NCBI GenBank assembly: GCA_022707665.1
Contig: JAKJAE010000034.1
Coordinates: 1-14,015 of the forward strand
Direction: 5' to 3'
DNA length: 14,015 bases
DNA from: Chloroflexota bacterium
Lineage (GTDB): Bacteria; Chloroflexota; Anaerolineae; B4-G1; SLSP01
In this document: piece after piece, positions 1 to 6,982 of the stretch
Layout: each line of letters begins with the position of its first letter
How positions within the stretch are numbered: the stretch's first letter is position 1
The notes under the pieces: generated by a model
The model's database searches: none
What the model saw: only the letters and a program-made list of their open reading frames with translations
Told to the model about the DNA's origin: nothing
Made by a program: the position numbers and the translations under genes

Positions 1-2
1 AG

Positions 3-626
3 GAGGTCCGCGCGATCACCGATGCCCATGGCCTGACAATCTGCATTACCCACGTAGGCTTTGACTATCTTCAGAACGATCTCGATGGTGCCATTGCCCA
101 ACACAAACTCTGGAACTGCCCCAACGTCGCGATTGGGAGTATGCCCCTCACCTACCGCGAGGACGGCGAGGCAGGTTTTCTGAAGTTTGCCCGCGATGCG
201 ACCGAGGTCGGGCGCAAGCTGGCCGACGCGGGGCTGACTTTCAGTTACCACAACCACAGCTTCGAGTTCGTGCGGTTCGGTAACCGGACCGGCCTCGACC
301 TGATCTATGAGGAGAGTGACCCCGCCTACCTCAAGGCCGAGATCGACACTTACTGGGTGCAACACGGGGGCGGCGACGTGATCTCGTGGATCGACAAGAT
401 GGCAGACCGTATGCCCGTCATCCATTTCAAGGACATGGTGATCGACGGAGGCCAACAAGTGATGGCCGAAATCGGCGAGGGCAACCTCAACTGGGAAGGT
501 ATCCTCGAAGCCTGTGAAATCGCGGACGTGGAGTGGTACGCCATCGAGCAAGACGTCTGCCGACGCGATCCCTTCGAGAGCCTGCGCATCAGCTACAACA
601 ACCTCCGCGTGATGGGAGTGGAGTAA
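3..626 (+). CDS. Sugar phosphate isomerase/epimerase, TIM-barrel (AP endonuclease 2-like), 5' truncated by window edge
   Basis: The frame is open from the window edge to the TAA at 624-626, giving about 207 residues and missing the N-terminus. It reads as the C-terminal two-thirds of a xylose-isomerase-like TIM barrel. The SYHNHSFEF strand, EIDTYWVQHGGG, VIHFKD, the EIGEGNLNW loop and the final EQD are the signature stretches of the sugar phosphate isomerase/epimerase group. By family analogy the Asp of EIDTYW, the His of IHFKD and the Glu of EQD are metal ligands; the first ligand position is taken up by the HNH strand in this subgroup. Members isomerise or epimerise free or phosphorylated sugars and inositols, and they often sit beside Gfo/Idh oxidoreductases, as here. 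The substrate cannot be named. The ATG at 141 is internal to the homologous region and is not the true start. Confidence 0.88.
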   Translation, partial: EVRAITDAHGLTICITHVGFDYLQNDLDGAIAQHKLWNCPNVAIGSMPLTYREDGEAGFLKFARDATEVGRKLADAGLTFSYHNHSFEFVRFGNRTGLDLIYEESDPAYLKAEIDTYWVQHGGGDVISWIDKMADRMPVIHFKDMVIDGGQQVMAEIGEGNLNWEGILEACEIADVEWYAIEQDVCRRDPFESLRISYNNLRVMGVE

Positions 627-697
627 CATCGCGGTAACCGAGCGCGCGTGACGCCAGAGGCTTCGCCCTGACTTCCTCGCGCGTATCCTGCAACAGA

Positions 698-703
698 TGG
701 AGG
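698..703 (+). promoter_or_regulatory. Ribosome binding site of the 708 gene
   Basis: TGGAGG lies four bases before the ATG at 708 and fixes that start. The 81-base gap before the gene (627-707) shows no convincing promoter or terminator. Confidence 0.6.
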
Positions 704-707
704 CGAT

Positions 708-1430
708 ATGCCAATCCTGATCGGTGTTGGTGTCCTGCTCCTGATCGTGCTGTCCATCAACGGCTTCCACGAGCTCAAGGAGAGGCGACGCAGAGGGCGT
801 CTGCGCAAACAGGCCGAGGTGATGGGCTTCAGCTTTGCCGCGGAGGGCGACTCGCGGTTGCTTGAGCTGCCTGCCGATTTCCTGCTTTTCGCCCAGGGTA
901 TGCCGGTCGCACCCAAGAACGCGCTGCAGCGACCGTGGGCTCCACCTGCGGAGGACGGCCGGCTCACACCAGAGCTCGCGCTGTTCGAGTACACCTTCAA
1001 TGTTCGCTTTGGCCGCTATCTCCAGAGCTGGCGGCAGACGGTCGTCCGCCTTCAGGCGCAGGACATCTCGCTTCCAAGCTTCTCGGTTATGCCACAGCGC
1101 GCTTTCGAGGCACTCGCCACCCGCGCACGCGACCCCGAGTTACGGGAGAAGGTTCTGGGCACAGCACAGATCAAGCTACCAGCCTACCCGTCGTTTACGG
1201 AACGAACCCATATCCACGGCTACGACAGGCTTGCGGTCCAGTCGCTCTTTGGCGATGATCTGGTAGCCGTTTTTGACAACGACACGACGCTCTGCCTCGA
1301 AGCAAGCGGATCGGTAATGGTGCTCTACACTTTTGACAAAGTGGCCACCGCCGAGGAGCTACCCGCACTGGTCGACCAGGCCACGCGGATCTACGAACTG
1401 CTCCAGCCCCGTGCAACCGTCACCCCGTGA
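708..1430 (+). CDS. Membrane-anchored protein of unknown function
   Basis: The protein has 240 residues. Residues 3-17 (ILIGVGVLLLIVLSI) form one hydrophobic N-terminal helix, followed by a strongly basic stretch (KERRRRGRLRKQ), so the remainder is predicted to be cytoplasmic. The soluble part starts with a GFSFAAEGD segment and continues with an FLLFAQG motif, an LFEYTFNVRFG strand, and a later PSFTERTHIHGYD segment followed by VQSLFGDD. I recognise this pattern from widespread uncharacterised bacterial proteins with a single N-terminal helix, but I know no function for them. It sits between two sugar isomerase genes and starts 81 bases after the first one. Its stop is 18 bases before the next ATG, so it is probably co-transcribed with them. 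That context does not by itself give it a metabolic role. Confidence 0.85.
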   Translation: MPILIGVGVLLLIVLSINGFHELKERRRRGRLRKQAEVMGFSFAAEGDSRLLELPADFLLFAQGMPVAPKNALQRPWAPPAEDGRLTPELALFEYTFNVRFGRYLQSWRQTVVRLQAQDISLPSFSVMPQRAFEALATRARDPELREKVLGTAQIKLPAYPSFTERTHIHGYDRLAVQSLFGDDLVAVFDNDTTLCLEASGSVMVLYTFDKVATAEELPALVDQATRIYELLQPRATVTP

Positions 1431-1448
1431 AAGGAGATCAGCCAAGCG

Positions 1449-2297
1449 ATGATGAAAATCGGAGCAGTCAGCCTCGGATGGAGCGGCACGAAACTGCCCC
1501 AGGTCTTTGACGAACTCGCCGCCATGGGCGGGACCGTCATCGAGATCAATGGAAACTCCCAGCGCCACCACGACATCGGTCTGGATGCCCGCACCATCCC
1601 CCAGATCCTGACCTGGGCCAAACACTCGGGCCTCACGATCGGAAGTCTGAGCGGGTACTGCGACTTCGCGCTGAGCACCGCAATGGACGCCGGAGCCGAA
1701 GCAGCCCTGGATGCGGAGATTGCGCGCCTGATGGCAACCTGTCGGGCCGCCTCCGAGATGCAGGTCCCCGTCGTGCGCACCTTTGTGGGCGATGTCAAGC
1801 CCGGTATCACATTCGCAGGCGCACGGCGCGGCATCGTCGCCGCACTGCGCAAGGCCAGCGCGCTGGCCAGCGTGCTGGGCGTGACGCTGGGTATCGAGAA
1901 TCACGGGCGACTGGTCAACGATGGCCCAACCCTGGTCGAGCTCGTGCGGGAGGTCGGTGCTCCTAACCTCGGATTCACGATCGACACCGGCAACTTCGCC
2001 TGGGCCGGACACGATGCAGCACAGGTGCGGGTCGATTTCGAGGCCACGGTGCCTTTGATCGTCAACGTCCACATCAAGGACGGCAAGTGGACTGACGACG
2101 GCTTTGAGTTTGTGCCCGCCGGGGAGGGCGAACTGCCGCTCGGGTGGTTACTGTCGAGCCTGAAGGCGCGGGGATATGAAGGCCCCATCTACAGTGAGTA
2201 CGAAGGTGGCGAGGCCTTCCGTGAGGGTACCCGTCGCAGCATCGCTTACCTTAGCCGCGCTATCGCGGAACTGGATTCGGCCCGCGCGGACGCTTGA
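1449..2297 (+). CDS. Sugar phosphate isomerase/epimerase, TIM-barrel
   Basis: This is a complete 282-residue protein of the xylose-isomerase-like TIM-barrel superfamily (AP endonuclease 2 fold). The four metal ligands expected for this fold are all visible: Glu150 in GIENHG, Asp179 in TIDTGNF, His208 in NVHIKDG and Glu250 in YSEYEGG. A divalent-metal sugar isomerase, epimerase or related lyase is therefore likely. The length is typical for the family. AAGGAGA at 1431-1437 precedes the ATG at 1449 by 11 bases; a second ATG follows at 1452 and either could be used. It is the second isomerase paralogue in this block and is diverged from the first, so the two probably act on different intermediates. 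Its TGA overlaps by one base the ATG of the oxidoreductase remnant, a classic translational-coupling arrangement. The substrate is unknown. Confidence 0.92.
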   Translation: MMKIGAVSLGWSGTKLPQVFDELAAMGGTVIEINGNSQRHHDIGLDARTIPQILTWAKHSGLTIGSLSGYCDFALSTAMDAGAEAALDAEIARLMATCRAASEMQVPVVRTFVGDVKPGITFAGARRGIVAALRKASALASVLGVTLGIENHGRLVNDGPTLVELVREVGAPNLGFTIDTGNFAWAGHDAAQVRVDFEATVPLIVNVHIKDGKWTDDGFEFVPAGEGELPLGWLLSSLKARGYEGPIYSEYEGGEAFREGTRRSIAYLSRAIAELDSARADA

Positions 2298-2711
2298 TGC
2301 TTACAACGAACAGGCCGATCAATCCGGCCTTCGTCGGAACCGGCAGTTGGGCCCGGAGCAAGCACTTCCCGGCCCTGGCCTATCTACTCACCCACCCCGA
2401 CGCGTTGCCCGGCGTCGAACTCAACCTCCAGGGCCTCTACAGCCTCGAGCAAGAGACCGCCCGAGCTGTCGCCGCCCAATACGGTTTTCGTCGCGTCTAT
2501 CAGAGCCTCGATGACCTGCTGTGCGACGATGGCCCCCGCGATCGATCCTGCAACACCGGAGATCGTACGTGTCGGCATCGTTGGCGAGTATGTCGAATTC
2601 CTCACCGCGGCCTGCGCGGGCAGACCTGTTCGCTCCACGTTCCAGAATGCCGTCAATAGCATGCGTGTGGCCGAAGCGATGCAAGAGGCAGGGAAACAGG
2701 TTGGAGCGTGA
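2297..2711 (+). pseudogene. Gfo/Idh/MocA-family oxidoreductase remnant with internal deletion and frame change
   Basis: From the ATG at 2297 one frame encodes an N-terminal Rossmann segment. The nucleotide-binding FVGTGSWARSKHFPAL is followed by a Y-G-F-x-x-V-Y-x-S-L-D-D-L-L stretch, the usual end of the second Rossmann unit of Gfo/Idh/MocA dehydrogenases. Homology stops near 2525. Another frame then encodes a typical C-terminal end: EYVEFLTAACAGRPVRST, then FQNAVNSMRVAEAMQEA, ending with TGA at 2709-2711. Family members have about 330-390 residues, whereas only some 130 residues' worth of DNA is left. Most of the catalytic domain is therefore missing and the two ends are out of frame. This is either a real deletion-inactivated gene or an assembly collapse. 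The intact enzyme would have oxidised a sugar or cyclitol with NAD(P), matching the adjacent isomerases. Confidence 0.85.
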
Positions 2712-2817
2712 TGGGATAGGAATGCCGCGAATCTGCCAGACGCGGCAGTCGGCCCCTGACCCGATTTGCGAATCGCCGGGTCACTCATCTTCTGCCGGGA
2801 ATCCATACCCTAACACT

Positions 2818-4197
2818 ATGCAATACTACACCCCTCCAGAACCAGACACGTTCGCCGGCGATGCAATGCCGTTCTACCACAATGGCACCTTCCACCTTTT
2901 CTACCTGCTCGACCACGGACACCACAGCAGCCTTGGGGGATTGGGCGGCCATCAGTGGGCGCACGCGACGACAACAGACCTGGTCCATTGGGAGCACCAT
3001 CCACTAGCGCTGGCGATCACCGAGCCGTGGGAGGGCTCGATCTGCACGGGCTCGGCGTTCTACCACGCCGGGACAACCTACGCCTTCTATGCAACACGCC
3101 GTCCCGACTGGACACAACACCTTGGCGTTGCCACAAGCTGCGACGGCATCACTTTCACGAAACGCCCACCCCTGGCATCGCCGGGGCCGCGCTTCTCGCC
3201 TGTTGACTATCGCGATCCCTTCGTCTTCCGTGACCCCGAGACGGGCACCTTTCACATGCTCGTCACATCGGCGCTTGCGAAGCCAGCCGTCGAGGGCTAT
3301 GGAGGCTGTCTTGCACATCTGACGTCGCGCGATCTGGAGCACTGGGAGGTGCAGGAGCCGTTCTACGAGTCCGGGTATGCCGGCCCTCCGGAATGTCCCG
3401 ACCTCTTTGCGTGGAACGGCTGGTGGTACCTCCTGTACAGCCACGGGCTCGTAACCCACTACCGGATGGCACGAGGGCCCCTGGGACCCTGGCAACGTCC
3501 TGTCGTGGACACGCTGGATGGAGCGATGGCAGCGGTGATCAAGACCGCACCGTTCGGCCCACAACGGCGGTTGGGCGTGGCCTGGGTAGGAACGCGCGAG
3601 GGCCATCTCGACCGCGGTGCCCGGCAATGGGGCGGCGCATTGGTTTTCCGGGAGCTCACCCAGCACTCAGATGGGACCCTCGGAACACGTTTCGTACCCG
3701 AAATGGTCCCATCGTCGGATGTGAAGCTTGAGCTGCCAATGCAACCCCTCACAGGCCATACAATCGTCGCAACCAGCAGCATCGCAATGACCGCGTCGAT
3801 GGGATTCGAGGTAGCTGCGTTTTCGGACGTACCTCGTGATGTCCACATCACCCTGCGGATCGAGCCCAACGGTGCCCACGCGTTTGGCCTGAGGCTCCGG
3901 GGAAGCGGCGCCTTCGCATCAGGCTATGACCTGCGCTTCGATCCCCACGAGGCGACCGTAAGCCTGGCGGACGTATCCCTGCCCCTCGTACGCGGCCTTG
4001 ACCATCCATTCCAGCTTGACCTCGTGATGATCGATGACCTCATCGATGTGTCCGTGAACACCGGTCATCCGGGGGGAGAACGGTGCCTGGCAAATCGTCT
4101 GCCCCAACTTGCCGGGGACCTGCTCTTCTTCTACGCTCAGGATGGCCCGGTCCGTTTCACCGATATTGCCGTTCGCAGAGCCAGTCGGGCTGGCTGA
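2818..4197 (+). CDS. GH32-like glycoside hydrolase (beta-fructosidase superfamily)
   Basis: This protein has 459 residues with a five-bladed beta-propeller followed by a C-terminal beta-sandwich-like region (about residues 310-459). The three acidic motifs of clan GH-J are visible in order: Asp15 in AGDAMPFY (nucleophile position, replacing the usual NDPNG context), Asp133 in YRDPFVF (transition-state stabiliser) and Glu192 in PECPDLF (acid/base). DLVHWEHHP and DLEHWEV are typical blade repeats. No signal peptide is seen, so it is probably cytoplasmic. The start at 2818 was chosen because family-like sequence begins immediately after it; no good Shine-Dalgarno precedes it. An in-frame ATG at 2722 is a weaker alternative that would add unrelated residues. 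It ends the sugar block, so it may release the sugar handled by the upstream enzymes. Fructoside specificity is uncertain because the first motif is divergent. Confidence 0.88.
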   Translation: MQYYTPPEPDTFAGDAMPFYHNGTFHLFYLLDHGHHSSLGGLGGHQWAHATTTDLVHWEHHPLALAITEPWEGSICTGSAFYHAGTTYAFYATRRPDWTQHLGVATSCDGITFTKRPPLASPGPRFSPVDYRDPFVFRDPETGTFHMLVTSALAKPAVEGYGGCLAHLTSRDLEHWEVQEPFYESGYAGPPECPDLFAWNGWWYLLYSHGLVTHYRMARGPLGPWQRPVVDTLDGAMAAVIKTAPFGPQRRLGVAWVGTREGHLDRGARQWGGALVFRELTQHSDGTLGTRFVPEMVPSSDVKLELPMQPLTGHTIVATSSIAMTASMGFEVAAFSDVPRDVHITLRIEPNGAHAFGLRLRGSGAFASGYDLRFDPHEATVSLADVSLPLVRGLDHPFQLDLVMIDDLIDVSVNTGHPGGERCLANRLPQLAGDLLFFYAQDGPVRFTDIAVRRASRAG

Positions 4198-4223
4198 TGG
4201 CGATATGGCATAACCGGCCCCCC

Positions 4224-4232
4224 TGGTATAAT
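4224..4232 (+). promoter_or_regulatory. Extended -10 promoter
   Basis: TGGTATAAT is a perfect TATAAT hexamer preceded by TG with one base between, which defines an extended -10 element. No good -35 is seen 16-18 bases upstream, as is usual for this promoter class. Transcription would begin near 4238-4240, giving a leader of about 33 bases before the TTG at 4272. It separates the sugar block from the MraY-like gene. Confidence 0.75.
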
Positions 4233-4257
4233 GACCGCTGACATCTGGCTTAAAGAT

Positions 4258-4264
4258 TAAGGAG
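4258..4264 (+). promoter_or_regulatory. Ribosome binding site deciding a TTG start
   Basis: TAAGGAG lies seven bases before the TTG at 4272. The ATG at 4265 directly after it is too close and in another frame, so TTG is the better start. Confidence 0.7.
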
Positions 4265-4271
4265 ATGACCC

Positions 4272-4901
4272 TTGCTGCCCTGGCTCGGTGAGCAACTCAC
4301 ACAGTTTTGGGGGCCCTTTCGGCTGTTCAATTCCTACCTATTTCTGGCGAGCATTGGCGCCGCGATGGCGGCGCTCAGTACCTGGTTTGCGCTGCCGCGT
4401 CTATGGGACCGGCTTCCCCACGATCAAGGGCGTGTCTACGCGGTCGATGCAGAAAAGGCCAAGGGGAAGCCAGTTGGCGCGGGACTGATCTTTGTCTCGG
4501 TCTTTGCCATCGTCGCCCTGCTCGTCATGCCCTTTGACTGGCGCGTCGTCGGCGTCGTCGGCTGCATCGTGCTGTCCATGCTCGAGGGATACCTCGACGA
4601 CAGGAGCCACGGCTGGGGAGAGTACAGGCTGGGTGCGCTGGATCTCGGCGTCTCCCTCCTCGGCGCGGTGACACTGTGCCAGTTCCAGGACTACGTGATC
4701 TGGCTGCCCCTGTTCAAGACGCCCTTCACCATATCGCCCTGGCTCTTCATCCCCCTCGCCACAGCCGTGCTCTGGGTGATGATCAACGCGACCAACTGCA
4801 CCGATGGCGTCGATGGACTGTCGGCCAGTCTGTCAATCCTGGCCTTCATCTACCTCGGGGGCATACTCTACGGCGTGGCCACACTACGCAGATGGCGCTA
4901 A
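4272..4901 (+). CDS. mraY: MraY-like phospho-N-acetylmuramoyl-pentapeptide transferase, N-terminal part (gene broken by frameshift)
   Basis: The 209-residue frame starts with TTG and holds several hydrophobic membrane helices. It carries the first landmarks of the MraY/WecA polyprenyl-phosphate phosphoglycosyltransferase family: VDAEKAKGKPVGAGLIF (early loop), the Asp pair Asp109-Asp110 in GYLDDRS, and NATNCTDGVDG near residue 175. Homology continues to about GGILYGVA at 4880, after which the frame reads a short nonsense tail to TAA at 4899-4901. The rest of the enzyme is in another frame directly downstream. MraY moves phospho-MurNAc-pentapeptide onto undecaprenyl phosphate to make lipid I at the inner membrane. 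The sequence around the substrate loop differs from E. coli MraY, so a paralogue using another sugar is possible. As written, neither half could work alone. Confidence 0.82.
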   Translation: MLPWLGEQLTQFWGPFRLFNSYLFLASIGAAMAALSTWFALPRLWDRLPHDQGRVYAVDAEKAKGKPVGAGLIFVSVFAIVALLVMPFDWRVVGVVGCIVLSMLEGYLDDRSHGWGEYRLGALDLGVSLLGAVTLCQFQDYVIWLPLFKTPFTISPWLFIPLATAVLWVMINATNCTDGVDGLSASLSILAFIYLGGILYGVATLRRWR

Positions 4902-5283
4902 CTGGGCGCTGATGGCCTTCATCATGGTGGGCTGTCTCGCCGGCTACCTGTGGCACAACAGCCTGCCCAGCGCCGTCTTGATGGGGGATGCCGGCTCCCG
5001 ACCGATGGGGCTTCTACTGGGCTTGCTTGTGATGGCTTCGGGCAATCCCTTCCTGATCTTTGTCGTCACCGGCGTCGTGTTGGTCAACGGCGCAACAGGC
5101 CTCCTCAAGGTGGCTCTGTTGCGCTTCTTCAGAATCAGCATCTTCAAAGGCATTCGCTACCCGTTGCATGACCATGTGCGCCACACGCTTGGCTGGTCCG
5201 ACACCCAGGTTCTGGTACGCTTTGTGCTCCTGCAGGCGATTGGCACACCCATCTTGCTCGTACTCCTGTTTAAGGTGCGTTAG
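4879..5283 (+). CDS. mraY: MraY-like transferase, C-terminal part (frameshifted continuation)
   Basis: In the +1 frame relative to the upstream part, the family sequence resumes at PHYADGANWALMAF from 4879. It then carries VLMGDAGSRPMG, whose MGD Asp is a conserved MraY/WecA active-site residue. Further hydrophobic helices follow, then PLHDHVRHTLGWSDTQ, which corresponds to the histidine loop (HHHFE in E. coli MraY) before the last helix. It ends with TAG at 5281-5283. An in-frame ATG at 4912 or one upstream at 4804 might be called by gene finders, but no Shine-Dalgarno supports independent translation. The stretch joining the halves looks roughly ten residues shorter than in E. coli MraY, as I recall it. 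The lesion may therefore be a small deletion that is not a multiple of three, and not a single-base change. Confidence 0.8.
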   Translation, partial: PHYADGANWALMAFIMVGCLAGYLWHNSLPSAVLMGDAGSRPMGLLLGLLVMASGNPFLIFVVTGVVLVNGATGLLKVALLRFFRISIFKGIRYPLHDHVRHTLGWSDTQVLVRFVLLQAIGTPILLVLLFKVR

Positions 5284-5285
5284 TC

Positions 5286-5337
5286 CCGTGAGCTAGCGCC
5301 GTGTAGTGGCACCGTGCGGTAGCACCGTGCACTAGAC
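5286..5337 (+). repeat. Four-unit 13-bp imperfect tandem repeat
   Basis: CCGTG recurs at 5286, 5299, 5312 and 5325, exactly 13 bases apart. The units are CCGTGAGCTAGCG, CCGTGTAGTGGCA, CCGTGCGGTAGCA and CCGTGCACTAGAC, with approximate consensus CCGTGnnnTAGCA. The array starts three bases after the MraY-like stop and lies in the 110-base gap before the FAD oxidoreductase. It could be a decayed minisatellite or a set of binding sites. I see no clear promoter or terminator in this gap. Confidence 0.75.
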
Positions 5338-5393
5338 CATCGACAGTACGTGGCGCCGTCCGTGGCGGCATTCGGTGTGAGGGGGCACCTACA

Positions 5394-6965
5394 ATGCGCA
5401 AACGAAGTCAGGTCCAGAACAACGTCATTGTTATCGGCGCTGGATTGTCGGGCCTCACCGCAGCCGCTTACCTTGCCAGGGCCGGGCATCCTGTCACCCT
5501 CTACGAACAGGCCACCGAGATTGGCGGAGTCACCGCAACGCTGCGCGAGAACGGCTACGCCTGGGACCTCGGGCCCCTGCTCATCGAGGGGATGGCGCCC
5601 GATGAGCGCGGCGGGCACATCCTTCGGGACCTTGGCATCTCCGACAAGGTGGCCCTCAAGGCTGGCGACCGCGGATACGTCTTCCCTGACTTCAACCTCT
5701 GGCGCCCCGACACGTATCCGGGCCCCAACTGGCGCCGTGAGCGACTGAAAACGCTCTTTCCTGCCGAGCGCCAGTCCGTCGACAACTACTACGCCTTCTA
5801 CAACCGGATGCTCGACGTCGTGGCGCTCAATGTACGCACGGACGTCGCCCGCGAGCCCCGCAAGAGCCTGCTCAAACTGCAGCTCTGGCACGCGTTCAAC
5901 CGCGTCAAACAGCGCGAGGCCTGGTCTGCCCAGCAACTGATGGACCATTTCTTCGTCGACCAGCGGCTCAAAGCCGTGTTTACCGCGATCCTGGCCGACT
6001 TTGTGGCCCGCCCGAGCCGGTTCCCGGCGCTTGCGGTGCCGGTGCTCAACGTTGAGAACAGCTTTGACGAACGCATTCCGCGTCGCCTGTCACGCGCGGG
6101 AAAGCGCCCCAGCTTCCAGTTTGTCCTCAACGGCTGTGATACCCTGGTCAAGGCGCTCGGTACGGTGCTTCGCCAACACGGGGCCCGGATCTACACCCAT
6201 GCCACGGTCGAAAAGATCCTCGTGGAGGGCGACCGCGTTCGCGGTGTGGCCCTTGCCGGCGGCCACATAGAGCCGGCAGACATCGTGATTGCCAGCGGCG
6301 GCGCGAAGGACACCTTCCACACGTTGGTGGGCCGCGAATACCTCACCTCCGACTTCGCCTACCTTGTTGACGAGCTCGAGCTGATGGAATCGGTGTTCAT
6401 GGTACACCTGGGCGTGGACCTGGATCCGCGCCCCTACCAACCCGGGCCCCTGGGTTACTACTACGGTACCTACGACATTGAGTCGGGTGTCGCCGCCTGT
6501 TTGCGTGGGCAATACCACGAGGGCGCGGACGGTTTCGTGCTCTATATCCCCTCGATGCACTCCCCGGCGATGGCGCCTCAACGGCACCATGCCATTACGA
6601 TCTACACGATCGCTCCCAATGAGCTCAATGAGGGCACATGGGAAAGCCGGCGGCGTGAGTTCGCCAACAAGCTCATCGCCTACGCCGAGCGCGTGATCCC
6701 TGTGCTGCGCGACCACGTCAGAACCCAGGTCGTCCTGACCCCTGATGACTTCCGCGAGCGGACCCACCAGGCCCACCACGCCTTTGGAGGCCGGGTTCCG
6801 GTTCTGGGCCAGGATGCGCCAGGATATGAGACCCCGGTCAAGGGCCTCTGGTTCATCGGCTCTCAAAGCAAGAGCGGCGGTGGCGTTCAGAGTGTGATGG
6901 TCGGTGCGCGCGATGCCGTGCGCCTGATTCGCAGCCAGACCAGGGGTCAGCCCAGAACTGGCTGA
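5394..6965 (+). CDS. Phytoene desaturase-like FAD-dependent oxidoreductase
   Basis: The protein has 523 residues. The N-terminus carries the dinucleotide-binding motif VIVIGAGLSGLTAAAYLA with Gly15, Gly17 and Gly20, and Glu38 to bind the ribose of FAD, followed by EIGG. The C-terminus has GLWFIGSQSKSGGGVQS with Gly495-Gly497 and then GARDAV, the second FAD contact of the CrtI/phytoene desaturase and NAD(P)/FAD oxidoreductase group. The length matches that group (about 490-540). No transmembrane helix other than the Rossmann start is obvious; family members are peripheral membrane enzymes that desaturate or isomerise isoprenoid lipids. No carotenoid synthesis gene is in view, so a carotenoid substrate is not shown. 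GAGGGGG at 5379-5385 supports the ATG at 5394. It lies 17 bases before proS and may lead that operon. Confidence 0.87.
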   Translation: MRKRSQVQNNVIVIGAGLSGLTAAAYLARAGHPVTLYEQATEIGGVTATLRENGYAWDLGPLLIEGMAPDERGGHILRDLGISDKVALKAGDRGYVFPDFNLWRPDTYPGPNWRRERLKTLFPAERQSVDNYYAFYNRMLDVVALNVRTDVAREPRKSLLKLQLWHAFNRVKQREAWSAQQLMDHFFVDQRLKAVFTAILADFVARPSRFPALAVPVLNVENSFDERIPRRLSRAGKRPSFQFVLNGCDTLVKALGTVLRQHGARIYTHATVEKILVEGDRVRGVALAGGHIEPADIVIASGGAKDTFHTLVGREYLTSDFAYLVDELELMESVFMVHLGVDLDPRPYQPGPLGYYYGTYDIESGVAACLRGQYHEGADGFVLYIPSMHSPAMAPQRHHAITIYTIAPNELNEGTWESRRREFANKLIAYAERVIPVLRDHVRTQVVLTPDDFRERTHQAHHAFGGRVPVLGQDAPGYETPVKGLWFIGSQSKSGGGVQSVMVGARDAVRLIRSQTRGQPRTG

Positions 6966-6982
6966 CGGAAGGACACCCACCC

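Noticed and set aside
1..6. AGGAGG at the very start of the window, resembling a Shine-Dalgarno
   Set aside because: The reading frame through it continues as isomerase sequence and no suitable start codon in the correct frame follows at proper spacing.
1359..2072. 237-codon reading frame on the - strand opposite the second isomerase
   Set aside because: The sense strand has all four metal ligands of the isomerase family; the antisense translation is low-complexity and unrecognisable.
2764..2781. Possible hairpin or terminator around GATTTGCGAATC
   Set aside because: Only a four-base perfect stem and no T-run; too weak to call.
2521..2817. Upstream extension of the GH32-like reading frame
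   Set aside because: It overlaps the oxidoreductase remnant in another frame and has no hydrolase similarity; family-like sequence begins right after the ATG at 2818.
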